Positions 8,901-18,000 of a stretch of 64,000 bases of DNA are shown piece by piece. The notes beneath the pieces are model-generated. The model did no database searches. It was given only the letters and a program-made list of their open reading frames with translations, and was not told the DNA's origin. Source of the DNA: Psychrobacter sp. AH5 (GTDB taxonomy: Bacteria > Pseudomonadota > Gammaproteobacteria > Pseudomonadales > Moraxellaceae); NCBI RefSeq assembly GCF_040371085.1, contig NZ_JAMBMT010000001.1, forward strand, positions 434,001 to 498,000. The letters run 5' to 3'. The stretch's first letter is position 1; every line of letters begins with the position of its first letter. A program made the translations under genes and the position numbers.

Positions 8901-11605
8901 GTATGTAAGGTATCATCGGCAAGCTGCTGTAATTGAGTATAGAGCTTCGCTGTACTGGTATGACCACTGGCAGGCGCTTGACTTGAGAGTTTGATACTGA
9001 CCCAAGCTGGTTGCTGGTCTTTTTCAGTTAATAGCCCGTAACGCTCAAGCGCTAACAAAGCCACTCGTACCTGAGTATTTAGCTGCTCGCTGTCATCATC
9101 TGCTGCTAGTATGGGCGCAAGCGTACTACTAGGGAACCATTGATCTTGCATTGGTTTATTGAGCGCTGGACGTATGGCGGTCCAGCAGTCGCGCAAGGTA
9201 TTGGTATTGGGTATTCGCGACTGTCGTTCTTGAAAAAAAAGCGCTTCGATATCTTTTTGATCCCAAAGCATATAGGCGCTACCCGTCTCATAAGACTTAC
9301 GCGCCGCTCGGCCAATCTCCTGAATATAGGACTCAAGGTTATTGGGCGGGCCACTATGAATGACAGTATGGATTCCTTCTTTATCGATACCCATACCAAA
9401 AGCATTGGTACAGACCACCACGTCCAGCTCATCGTTTTTGAATTTTTCAAGGACACTCTTTTTTTGCCCATCATTTAATTTGGAATGATAAGCCGCCGCT
9501 GCCAAGCCTTGCTGGGCAAAATCTTCAGCATATTGATCGCAGCCTTTACGATTACGTAAGTAGACTATAGCTACGCCTTTTTCGGGATGTTCTGGATACT
9601 GGTTTTCGTACCAGACTTTGCGTTCATTGATGATTTTATAGCTGCGGGCTTCGCGCTCCTCTTTGGCTGCTTCTATAAAATGCGCGCTAATATCATCCCG
9701 CCAAATCTTAAGGCTTTCGATAGGAGTGCCATATTGTACCAAGGCTTTGTTAGCCGTTAAGGTAGTCAGCTTATCTACCAGCTCACTTTCCAAGTCATCT
9801 TTGACACGCGCGCTGGCGGTAGCGGTCACCAAGCTGATAGTAGGCGGCACAAATTCTATTAAGTTACTGCTAGCGTTTAGCGGTTGAGTAATTTGTTGAT
9901 CAGAGTTCAGATCTAACATATCAAGCTGAGGTTGAGTTGGTTTAGTAGAGCTTTGCTGCTCGAGCTGCTGTGCAAAATGCGCTCGCAGCTCATCGCTATA
10001 ACAAGCCATCATATGATCGGCGATACGCAAAAAGTCGGGGCGAAAATCAGTACCCCATTGACTAAGCGTATGCGCCTCATCCAATACCCAAAATGCTGGT
10101 GGGCGGTTCTTAAGAAGTTGGCGAATACTATGAGTGCGCAAACGCTCAGGGCTCATATAAATAATATCTATATCGCCTTGCCAAATGCCGTCTAAAATCT
10201 CTTTTTGGGTTTCTATGGACTGCCCTGAAGTTAGATAAGCAATACGGCTGGCGTAATCTGGCAAATCGGCATGCAGATTGACGACTTGATCCTCGATTAG
10301 AGCTTTGAGCGGTGAGATTACTACGGTTAGCTGACGTTGATATTTGCTTAATATCAAGGCTGGCAGCTGAAAGGTCAAACTTTTACCACCGCCAGTTGGC
10401 AATATACCCAGAGGGATATCCTCATTCATCAGCACCGCTTTGACGATAGACAGCTGTCCATCGCGCAAACGCTTAAAGCCAAAAAAGTGCTGGCATTGCT
10501 CATTGATCCAATCTTCGCTTGGCTTACATAAGCGCCAAAAAGCATGTTCAGCTTGAATAAAGCTTCGACTATGAAGAGGATGCTTGATAACCCAAACCGG
10601 ACGACGTGCTTGCGGTTTATCAAAATATCTTAGCCAATTCATAAAGGTAGCTACGCCAAGATGCTGCCATAGCATTGTATGCTCTTTGTCATTATTGATT
10701 AAATGAGCATTGTTCATACAGTCTTGTAATAAGCTGATAAGCTCAGTCCGATTGCCTGCTGGCAGGTCATCAAAGATGGACTCTATATCAAAGATATTGT
10801 CTTTATCTATAGCAAAGTCGCGATGATTGCCTATACTACATAGCTGTGACAACTGCGGTAATAATTTATGCAATAAAATCTGCATAGTGGCTGGCAAAAG
10901 CTGCCATGTTTGTGTACAAAGCTCAAACACACAGCGACTCTCTAAACAATCAAGCACAGGATTATTATAATCTACATTGGCTTTATAGAGCTTGGCAAGG
11001 GCATGACTAGGCTGATGCGGAATCAATAAGCAGCTTAGTATTAGAGTGTCCCAAGCCTTGGCTTGCCAGCCGCGCAGTATATTGGAGTTATTAAGTTGAC
11101 TTGCTAATAAATTATGCTCATCACTAGTGCTCAATAACGCGTGTTTTAATAGCGAATATAGATGAGGCAAATCAAATTCAATAAGATGATGACCTCCCAA
11201 AAAACGAGCTTTATTCAAGAGCTCATAAATACTATTTGCCTGCTGCTTAAACTGCTGAGCGTTAAAGTGCCAATAGTAGTTATCAACTAAAAACGCGCCA
11301 TCTATTAGGGTGTTATCTTGAGGATTAATCTCCAAATCCAGCCACAGCGTCTGCGGTTGGTCTAGTTTCACAAGTATTTGAGAAGCGTGCTGAACGGCTA
11401 TTAATTTCTCTATCTTATTGGTGGCATTAAGACGTAAAAATTCGGCTAGGCTACTTGGCTTGGGCGACTGGTTATCTGCTATCGATAGGTTTGAGTCACT
11501 GAGGTGATAACAGCGCTTATTTTGATCGTTTTGAGGACTTATCTGCTCAAATACTTTAGAAGATGAAAAAGCAGTAGGGTGAATAAAGTCTGGTAAGTCT
11601 GACAT
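5927..11605 (-). CDS. Giant composite helicase: DEDD exonuclease-like + RecQ-type + UvrD-type
   Basis: This 1892-residue protein has three recognisable parts. (a) Residues about 85-190 look like a DnaQ/DEDD 3'-5' exonuclease, with LDLE (D90, E92), HHLIEFDLPHLY (D145) and AWDTLIL (D186). (b) Residues about 370-880 form a RecQ-type SF2 helicase, with Walker A ILPTGGGKSL, DEAH VLDEAHTLSQWGTDFRPDF near 510, motif III TATAS and motif VI QEIGRAARKS. (c) Residues about 1250-1720 form a UvrD/Rep-type SF1 helicase, with Walker A AGPGSGKTTV, Walker B VDEFQDIDEYQ, VGDDDQNLYAFRGAS, NNYRS, TYHSAKGMEFDHV and YVAITRAKQTL. The gene has no co-directional operon partner and sits beside the CRISPR trailer. A role in recombination or DNA repair is likely; a defence role is only a guess. 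The frame is intact throughout. Confidence 0.88.
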   Translation of the reverse strand: MSDLPDFIHPTAFSSSKVFEQISPQNDQNKRCYHLSDSNLSIADNQSPKPSSLAEFLRLNATNKIEKLIAVQHASQILVKLDQPQTLWLDLEINPQDNTLIDGAFLVDNYYWHFNAQQFKQQANSIYELLNKARFLGGHHLIEFDLPHLYSLLKHALLSTSDEHNLLASQLNNSNILRGWQAKAWDTLILSCLLIPHQPSHALAKLYKANVDYNNPVLDCLESRCVFELCTQTWQLLPATMQILLHKLLPQLSQLCSIGNHRDFAIDKDNIFDIESIFDDLPAGNRTELISLLQDCMNNAHLINNDKEHTMLWQHLGVATFMNWLRYFDKPQARRPVWVIKHPLHSRSFIQAEHAFWRLCKPSEDWINEQCQHFFGFKRLRDGQLSIVKAVLMNEDIPLGILPTGGGKSLTFQLPALILSKYQRQLTVVISPLKALIEDQVVNLHADLPDYASRIAYLTSGQSIETQKEILDGIWQGDIDIIYMSPERLRTHSIRQLLKNRPPAFWVLDEAHTLSQWGTDFRPDFLRIADHMMACYSDELRAHFAQQLEQQSSTKPTQPQLDMLDLNSDQQITQPLNASSNLIEFVPPTISLVTATASARVKDDLESELVDKLTTLTANKALVQYGTPIESLKIWRDDISAHFIEAAKEEREARSYKIINERKVWYENQYPEHPEKGVAIVYLRNRKGCDQYAEDFAQQGLAAAAYHSKLNDGQKKSVLEKFKNDELDVVVCTNAFGMGIDKEGIHTVIHSGPPNNLESYIQEIGRAARKSYETGSAYMLWDQKDIEALFFQERQSRIPNTNTLRDCWTAIRPALNKPMQDQWFPSSTLAPILAADDDSEQLNTQVRVALLALERYGLLTEKDQQPAWVSIKLSSQAPASGHTSTAKLYTQLQQLADDTLHTAATNPNSSQSKTNDNGLTRYHLPELALALGYSVKTLLKGLRELVNQGHAQWQVIVRVRLKYTHRYLKGEFNRLSRIIIAMEECLNSSYGALSGTETIDAIESQGTTQLNTKALDNWLAQQRHNLTTKRHILPMFRALGILKTRNHSAAQVFVSSTNHTKLWQIDAELPDNWESWVRQAKMLLADLTPLFEEQLLPALPDKKDGEGKDFHLDSLAKKLQRDADTILTQLEKLQRLELIELSRLDDSQDAIFFIGKHRKSTSKYHENAYQYLQSHYQDRCARIHMLSFWLQADAKVQQALIEDYFTQPLSKVIKTYIDNGIDVHKPYIKDYEKEILPSYFSATQKQIIKETSRAAMVLAGPGSGKTTVVVHRVAYLLMIEEIKPEKILILAYNRLAVAELRSRLLALIGYHAINVTIQTFHGLARQITGLSEKDAPDAALDEIAVRIEHLAQEKHLQKRRDNARYQWMIEQAISQLQERPQHFQYIMVDEFQDIDEYQYQMIGLLADLQTQNDDNSDANDSYIAIDAESDTDDDDFEQRGYLMVVGDDDQNLYAFRGASIKYIQQFADNYHVNTEHKFYLLNNYRSADNIVELANAFIASALPNEERLKQAEHSIKATQPYSNRPIRYCYYKQTQGIDMAAWMASDIEQRLADNKQKNALPQTIAVLAPKWSYFDAIQHYLEALSISSQRYNESEQVTPLNSFIGQALFNYLSDKRLDLIKGNVATFLQQWRSEQKLNPLDKAWEAIISRTQEMANVTYEQVLQALESTLYDNKTQVILITYHSAKGMEFDHVYVIDEQSSTATDHSHDRPLYVAITRAKQTLSLLLHHKAHHPTLAKSLSTHGEQINLPLVNPPAMLTFHRFMRLDELVLTPRALVNDAGRAFIEQTFCADSWTQNRLDIKGLFDVACYRKQTKSDGFYSKRGQQIAQFATAFAKEYSSQGQGNQHLAMTGFTTTLFYQQDISWYEKAGYQGSESSHYLIVPYVQFNIPCR

Positions 11606-11884
11606 AGTTGTAGCTTCTAAATAGTAAAAAAATAAATAATCTATATTATATAGATTTCTGCCTCTTAGGTATGGCAGGGTTGCTAACTATTGTCGTTTAT
11701 AGACTATCTATTTTTTGGCTATAAGTATCTCAGAGAAGAGTAATTTGAACACATGAAAGATGTTCAGCTCGTCGCAAGGAGAAATCTATTTTATCAAATC
11801 GCGTTTGAAGTCATAACTTCTGAAAATCCTATTTAAAGGGTTTTCCTTGCGAGCCTAAAATTGGCATGCAATTTTTTAACGGCT
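11606..11884. other. Intergenic region between helicase gene and CRISPR trailer
   Basis: No coding frame is convincing here. The stretch is AT-rich near the helicase start (11606-11680), presumably its promoter region. From 11781 it enters the first copy of a duplicated block that ends in a degenerate CRISPR repeat. Confidence 0.6.
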
Positions 11885-12217
11885 CTCATAAGCCACCTGT
11901 GCGGTGGTGAAGCTCGGGTGTTGCGATGCACACTGATGTTAAAATTTCTAAGCCACCTGTGCGGTGATGAAGGGTGAGGTGTCCTGGCGGGTGCGTCCGC
12001 CAAATTTCTAAGTCACCTATGCGGTGATGAAGTTTTATGGATAAATGATTATGAAAGTGACAGATTTCTAAGTTACCTAAGCGGTGAAATCTATTTTATC
12101 AAATCGCGTTTGAAGTCATAACTTCTGAAAATTCTATTTAAAGGATTTTCCTTGCGAGCCTAAAATTGGCATGCAATTTTTTAACGGCTCTCATAAGTCA
12201 CCTGTGCTGTGGTGAAG
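11781..12217. repeat. 305-bp-offset direct duplication at the CRISPR trailer end
   Basis: The block 11781-11912 recurs at 12086-12217 with only a few substitutions. Each copy starts gaaatctattttatc and ends with a degenerate CRISPR repeat beginning ctcataag instead of tttctaag. Copy 2 interrupts a repeat that starts at 12065 and is broken at about 12085. The simplest reading is a tandem duplication of the distal array end plus its flank. Confidence 0.85.
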
Positions 12218-12457
12218 AATACTATCAAAATGACCGCGATTTTATAAACTTTCTAAGCCACCTGTGCGGTGATGAAGAAGTATGAAAAACGCGCCTATGT
12301 CCTAGAGTTTTTCTAAGTCACCTATGCGGTGGTGAAGTACTGTTGATAAGGACTGCCTTACCGAGCGTATTTCTAAGTCACCTATGCGGTGATGAAGAAC
12401 TGGCTATGGTACTAAAGCAAGCGCGGGATTTTCTAAGTCACCTATGCGGTGATGAAG
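11885..12457 (-). CRISPR. Old, degenerate trailer segment of the type I-F array
   Basis: Eight full-length repeats start at 11885, 11945, 12005, 12190, 12250, 12310, 12370 and 12430, and one broken repeat starts at 12065. Spacers are mostly 32 bp. Repeats vary (CCACCTGTGCGGTGG, TTACCTAAGCGG, CACCTGTGCTGTGG cores), unlike the uniform main array. In the direction of crRNA synthesis (minus strand) this is the leader-distal end, where decay is expected. It is separated from the main array by IS elements. Confidence 0.93.
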
Positions 12458-12477
12458 TGACTGATTGTAGTGGTCAA

Positions 12478-13293
12478 CTAATTTAGGACACCTGATAAGA
12501 GGTTTTGATTAAAGTAGCGCTTCTCTTTTTCTACTGGTGGTAAATAATTATTGAAGCTGTGCGGTCTCACAGTTTGATAATAGCCCCAAATATAGTCGCT
12601 AATAGCACTTGATGCTTCAGCCATATCCTCGTAGCCACCCTTTGGCATCCACTCACTCTTAAAGCTTCTAAAGAAACGCTCAGTTGGGGCGTTATCCCAA
12701 CAGTTTCCTTTTCGGCTCATACTTTGAACCATGCCATTACAACTCGCGACTGACTCAGCGAATTCTTGACTGGTATAATGCGTGCCTTGGTCAGAGTGAA
12801 ACAGCACTCCATTAGGCTTGAGTCTCGTCTGATACGCCATCTGTAGCGCTTTGGCGGTCAAAGTACTATTGGGAGAGTCTGAGACACTAAAGCCCACCAC
12901 ACGCCGTGCAAACAGGTCTAACACTACCGCTAGGTAACACCAGCCGCCTTTGATGCGAATATAGGTTACATCCCCTGTCCAGACTTGGTTAGGCGCATCA
13001 GGACTAAAATTGCGGTCTAAGATATTGTCATGGGTTTTATGCTCTTGATCCGCATGCTTGTACTTATGGGTCTTAAACTGACAGCTTTTAAGTCCCATAC
13101 TCTTCATGAGAGTGCTTGCTAGGTAACGCGTCAGTCTGATGTTATGCTCATTCCATAGTATGGCGATGATGGTGCGAGCGCCAGCTGATTGCTTTGAGTC
13201 GTTGAATATTTGGCGTATCAAGGCTTTGAGTTTGACCCGCTTTATATCGATAGGTTTAGTCTGTATGCCATAGTAATAGCTGCTTCTGACCAC
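12478..13293 (-). CDS. IS3-family transposase OrfB (DDE integrase domain)
   Basis: The protein is the catalytic half of the IS3 transposase, 271 residues from a GTG-type start, or longer if fused to OrfA. The integrase-core residues are visible: WTGDVTYIRIKGGW (Asp1), VLFHSDQGTHYTS (Asp2) and GNCWDNAPTERFFRSFKSEW (Glu). The upstream HTH_21-type region is reached in the -1 frame from OrfA. The frame is intact. Confidence 0.92.
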   Translation of the reverse strand: MVRSSYYYGIQTKPIDIKRVKLKALIRQIFNDSKQSAGARTIIAILWNEHNIRLTRYLASTLMKSMGLKSCQFKTHKYKHADQEHKTHDNILDRNFSPDAPNQVWTGDVTYIRIKGGWCYLAVVLDLFARRVVGFSVSDSPNSTLTAKALQMAYQTRLKPNGVLFHSDQGTHYTSQEFAESVASCNGMVQSMSRKGNCWDNAPTERFFRSFKSEWMPKGGYEDMAEASSAISDYIWGYYQTVRPHSFNNYLPPVEKEKRYFNQNLLSGVLN

Positions 13294-13355
13294 ACCAAAC
13301 AGGGTGCATAGCTTACGTTTGCTCAGTCGTTTGTCTTGCTCTGCTAAAGTCTTAA

Positions 13356-13667
13356 TCAGCGATAGCCGTTCAGGCTGTCCAAGGCTAGCAGAGCTGAAGC
13401 CTTTTTTAGAATGTCGCGCTCCATAGTCAGTCGTTTAACTTGTTTACGTAGCTCTTGTAGTTCTCTTTGCTCATCGGTGAGGGCTAAACCTGTAGCTGGT
13501 GCAATGCCTTGCTGCTCTTTTTTATATTTGCGTACCCAGTTATCTAAGGTTGATGCACCAACCCCTAAAGATTCTGCCACTTCTGCTATTTTGCGCTTGT
13601 GATCAACGACTAGGCTTACGGCCTCTAATTTGAATTCTCGGGTATATTCTCTGCGTTTGGTAGTCAT
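13356..13667 (-). CDS. IS3-family transposase OrfA (helix-turn-helix), with -1 frameshift signal
   Basis: This small DNA-binding subunit of 103 residues begins MTTKRREYTREFKLEAVSLV, with a ribosome binding site (aggat) just upstream. A coiled-coil-like segment (LQELRKQVKRLTMERDILKK) follows the HTH. The slippery stretch AAAAAAG (minus strand, plus coordinates 13401-13407) lies near its end. Shifting -1 there joins the frame KKGFSSASLGQPERLSLIKT, which continues into OrfB. This is the standard way IS3 elements make the fused OrfAB transposase. Confidence 0.88.
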   Translation of the reverse strand: MTTKRREYTREFKLEAVSLVVDHKRKIAEVAESLGVGASTLDNWVRKYKKEQQGIAPATGLALTDEQRELQELRKQVKRLTMERDILKKASALLALDSLNGYR

Positions 13668-13755
13668 ACTGGTTATCCTCTTTGGGGTAGTATAACCTTG
13701 TATCTTGAATAATCGCTTAATACTATCGATGAAAGTTGATAAAATAAAGCAGTTA

Positions 13756-14978
13756 TTCATGAGCATTGAGAGTATGAGTATAACCTTAGTGCCTAGACAC
13801 TGTGTAAGAGATTATGCCCAATGCTCATCCTATCATCTTAATATTCTGAATGGTATCCAAGTGCCTCGACATCTTATCAGATGCCATGAGTGACACTGCA
13901 TAAACAAGGGAAGACAATAAGATGACACATTATATAGGCATAGACGTTAGTAAAAATAAGCTAGATATTGCATGGCTCAAAGACACTGACAAACTAAAAT
14001 TCAAAACTAAAGTCTTTAAAAATGATCACAGTGACTATGCTACTCTTATCAACTGGCTAATTGCTAACATTACTGATGACTTAAACAACATCCACATAAC
14101 CCTTGAAGCCACAGGCGTCTATCACGAGAACATCGCCTACTACCTATTTGATAAAAAGCTTAACGTCAGCATCATCAATCCTGCTTACGTCAAAAGCTAT
14201 GCTGCTAGTTTAGGAAGTCGCAACAAGACGGATAAGAAAGATAGTATGTTATTAGCCCGCTACACCTATAGTGCTAAGCCTAAATTGTGGACACCGCCGC
14301 CCAGCAGAGGCGCGTCACCTCAAGTCTTTACTGTCGCGCTTAGACGTGCTACAAGAAGACTTACAACGTGAGCTGAATCGATTGGAAAAAACGGAGGCCA
14401 CAGACACCGCTCCTATCGTTAAAGCGTCTATTGAGCAGATGATAGTCTCTTTGCAAGCCGCCATTGTTAAGCTCAATGGTGATATTGATGACCATATCGA
14501 TGGTCATTCCAATTTAAAGCAAGACCAATATCTGCTACAAACTATTAAAGGCGTCGGCCCTGTTGTCTCAAAGCAGATGATGTCGCTGATGCATAATAAG
14601 CAGTTTAGTCAAGCGTCGCAAATGGCAGCCTTTTTAGGTCTAGTTCCCAAGCATAGTGAATCAGGGCTATTTAAGGGCAAGTCTCGCTTAGCAAAGAATG
14701 GCTCAAGTGCCGTAAGAGCTAAATTGTATATGCCGGCGCTAGTCGCCATTAAGCATAATCCCGACATTAAGGCGCAGTATGAGCGACTGCTTGCTAACGG
14801 TAAGTGCAAAATGCAGGCTGTCTGTGCGGCGATGCGTAAGCTTGTGCATATTTGTTTCGGCGTGGTTAAACATCAGCAACCTTACCAAGCAAGAGTTGAG
14901 CTGATTAGCACTTGATTTGGCTTTTTTAAGATGGTATCTCTTAAACATGGTCCGATTTAATTGTGCCACTATAATAAC
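13756..14978 (+). mobile_element. IS110-family element (approximate boundaries)
   Basis: IS110 elements lack clear terminal inverted repeats, so the limits are set by neighbours: the IS3 orfA side on the left and the paired 36-bp repeats on the right. The 13756-13921 stretch upstream of the transposase has no coding frame. It would correspond to the non-coding end of such elements, which in some members encodes the bridge RNA. It may lie inside the IS3 element. Confidence 0.55.
13922..14915 (+). pseudogene. IS110-family transposase, broken by a +1 frameshift
   Basis: The first part (13922 to about 14297) reads YIGIDVSKNKLDIAWL, ITLEATGVYHE and NKTDKKDSMLLARY, which carry the DEDD acidic residues of IS110 transposases. 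The second part, in the +1 frame to 14915, has the transposase_20 region (LLQTIKGVGPVVSKQMMSL, AAFLGLVPKHSESG, GSSAVRAKLYMPAL) and the catalytic-serine-type C-terminus. The shift occurs at ccgccgccc around 14292-14300. One extra C there turns the expected PPPAEARHLKS into PPPSRGASPQ. Without that base the gene would be an ordinary 330-residue transposase, so it is probably inactive. Confidence 0.9.
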
Positions 14979-15014
14979 CTCTTAAACATGGTCCGATTTA
15001 ATTATGCCACTATA
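14938..15014. repeat. Two 36-bp direct repeats at the IS/array junction
   Basis: The units 14938-14973 and 14979-15014 differ by one base (ttgtgcc versus ttatgcc) and are 5 bp apart. On the minus strand each ends TATAGTGGCACAATTAAATC, resembling the IS3 left terminus at 12466. The second unit runs directly into a CRISPR repeat that lacks its first ten bases. They look like IS termini left by two insertion or recombination events. Confidence 0.75.
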
Positions 15015-18000
15015 CCTATGCGGTGATGAAGATTGTGGTTGCTCAGCTATCCCCTGAGTTTACTTTCTAAGTCACCTATGCGGTGATGAAGCTAAATTCT
15101 GCCTTGCCACCTGTTGCCACGTATTTCTAAGTCACCTATGCGGTGATGAAGTCTGCAAAGATTTCTTGTGTTAGGCTCATTCTTTTCTAAGTCACCTATG
15201 CGGTGATGAAGCACGGTATTTATAGCCGTCCCCGTCTGCCTCATTTCTAAGTCACCTATGCGGTGATGAAGGAATATCTTGCTCAAACTTGCACAAGTCG
15301 TCATTTCTAAGTCACCTATGCGGTGATGAAGCCTCGGTTTCAATTTCGATAGCCAGCGCCAGATTTCTAAGTCACCTATGCGGTGATGAAGAGTCGCTGT
15401 TGCTTGTGTTTTGCCAAACCAACTTTCTAAGTCACCTATGCGGTGATGAAGAGAACTAAAAGAATATTAATTTATCTTATACTTTTCTAAGTCACCTATG
15501 CGGTGATGAAGATCGCCTGTCAAATGCTTACTGTTCATAGTTTTTTCTAAGTCACCTATGCGGTGATGAAGCATTTACAGCGAGCGCTTATCGCACAGAG
15601 TATTTTCTAAGTCACCTATGCGGTGATGAAGGGGGCGGATTATCTCAAGAAGTCTTGGAGGGCTTTCTAAGTCACCTATGCGGTGATGAAGGCTATCTCT
15701 GCATTAAACCCTAAGGGCTTTATTTTCTAAGTCACCTATGCGGTGATGAAGCACAAATTGGTGGGCGCGCTTCAAAGCGGCGTTTTCTAAGTCACCTATG
15801 CGGTGATGAAGTTGATTGCTATTGCTATATCAGTTGCAGTATCTTTCTAAGTCACCTATGCGGTGATGAAGGCAGTTGGGTTAATGGCAGCACAAAACCA
15901 TCATTTCTAAGTCACCTATGCGGTGATGAAGCGTACCAAAAACAAATTTAGGTGAGTCTGTTATTTCTAAGTCACCTATGCGGTGATGAAGTTCGTTGCG
16001 CTCAAGTCCGTACTTGATGTACTTTTCTAAGTCACCTATGCGGTGATGAAGTGTTGTGACTGTTAAATACCGCAACACTAGCATTTCTAAGTCACCTATG
16101 CGGTGATGAAGGCGATTATGACATGGCAGAAAAAGCAATTCAATTTCTAAGTCACCTATGCGGTGATGAAGAGCTGCAAGGCTTAACGGTTGAGGAGTTT
16201 GTATTTCTAAGTCACCTATGCGGTGATGAAGTGATTAGTCTTTTTGCTGCTGTCTCTGTTAATTTTCTAAGTCACCTATGCGGTGATGAAGCACTCAGTA
16301 AGTCTTGACCGCTCATTTCAAACTTTCTAAGTCACCTATGCGGTGATGAAGAGAACATTATCACGTTTATCTATGGCGACCCCTTTCTAAGTCACCTATG
16401 CGGTGATGAAGCTACTTGCTTTTGGATGATGTTAACCACCAATTTTCTAAGTCACCTATGCGGTGATGAAGCTTTTACAACCAAGACCTAATTAACGCTA
16501 AACTTTCTAAGTCACCTATGCGGTGATGAAGATAATGTTAGATGATAGCTAGGAGTAACTGATTTTCTAAGTCACCTATGCGGTGATGAAGGAATACAAG
16601 TTAAGTTATAGAGCTTGTCTTGTGTTTCTAAGTCACCTATGCGGTGATGAAGTCTCTATATTGATTTACGGGTTAGTTGTCACATTTCTAAGTCACCTAT
16701 GCGGTGATGAAGTCAGCTTTGAGCTTGTCAAAACGCGCTTGTATTTTCTAAGTCACCTATGCGGTGATGAAGACTCAATGCCGCTTGCATCTTTGTAATG
16801 CGGTTTTCTAAGTCACCTATGCGGTGATGAAGTCACAGGCGCAGACGAGCTTAGTTATACAGAGTTTCTAAGTCACCTATGCGGTGATGAAGTCAACCAA
16901 CTCGCTCGCTGTCATCAACGCTTTTTTCTAAGTCACCTATGCGGTGATGAAGCATTGGAGTGCTGGTAAATACTTGCGCTTTAGTTTCTAAGTCACCTAT
17001 GCGGTGATGAAGAGATAGCGATTATGGCGCTATCTGGGCCAATATTTCTAAGTCACCTATGCGGTGATGAAGTTTTGGATTCTCGCCTCTACGCATAGCA
17101 TTGATTTCTAAGTCACCTATGCGGTGATGAAGTTATTTCTGCCCCATCTATCAACAGCCTCCTTTTTCTAAGTCACCTATGCGGTGATGAAGAAGGTGCT
17201 GGTCGCAGTCGATATGATTAATGATTTCTAAGTCACCTATGCGGTGATGAAGCGGTCAGCATCTTGCTCAGATACGATTTGATATTTCTAAGTCACCTAT
17301 GCGGTGATGAAGCTAGGTTGCAAATCTAACATGGCAACGGTGATTTTCTAAGTCACCTATGCGGTGATGAAGACTCTATCAGGGATAAGAGAAGCGATTT
17401 TTGATTTCTAAGTCACCTATGCGGTGATGAAGCATAGCGACCATCATAGTCAGCATAAGGTAATTTTCTAAGTCACCTATGCGGTGATGAAGCTATCGAG
17501 GAAGAAACACCACTAGGCAAGATATTTCTAAGTCACCTATGCGGTGATGAAGATGGCATTAAGTCAGTAGGCTCTAGCGTGGTTTTTCTAAGTCACCTAT
17601 GCGGTGATGAAGTACGAATTCAAAATCAAGTGGTATCACAAGGCTTTCTAAGTCACCTATGCGGTGATGAAGATTACAGCGTGATACTTGCTAGATTGCC
17701 AAGCTTTCTAAGTCACCTATGCGGTGATGAAGTACCGAGTCAAGGCGGTTTTGATGATGTCACATTTCTAAGTCACCTATGCGGTGATGAAGTGGTTCGC
17801 AAACTCTGTGACGCGCTGCACATCTTTCTAAGTCACCTATGCGGTGATGAAGATACCATTACTCGCTCTGTAATCGCTAATTGATTTCTAAGTCACCTAT
17901 GCGGTGATGAAGAGCGTCATTCGATGTATCTAGCGCGTAGGGTATTTCTAAGTCACCTATGCGGTGATGAAGCTAGTGCTAGAAAATCGGCTGGCGCTGT

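Larger units (their letters stand above)
12466..13755 (-). mobile_element. IS3-family insertion sequence (right end uncertain)
   Basis: An IS3-type element with orfA and orfB interrupts the CRISPR array. The left terminus begins near 12466 (TGTAGTGGTCAACTAATTT), eight bases after a CRISPR repeat ends at 12457. No matching right terminus is obvious upstream of orfA. A related terminal sequence (TATAGTGGCACAATTAAATC, reading inward) appears at 15014-14979, beyond the IS110 element. The IS110 may therefore have inserted inside this IS. Confidence 0.75.
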
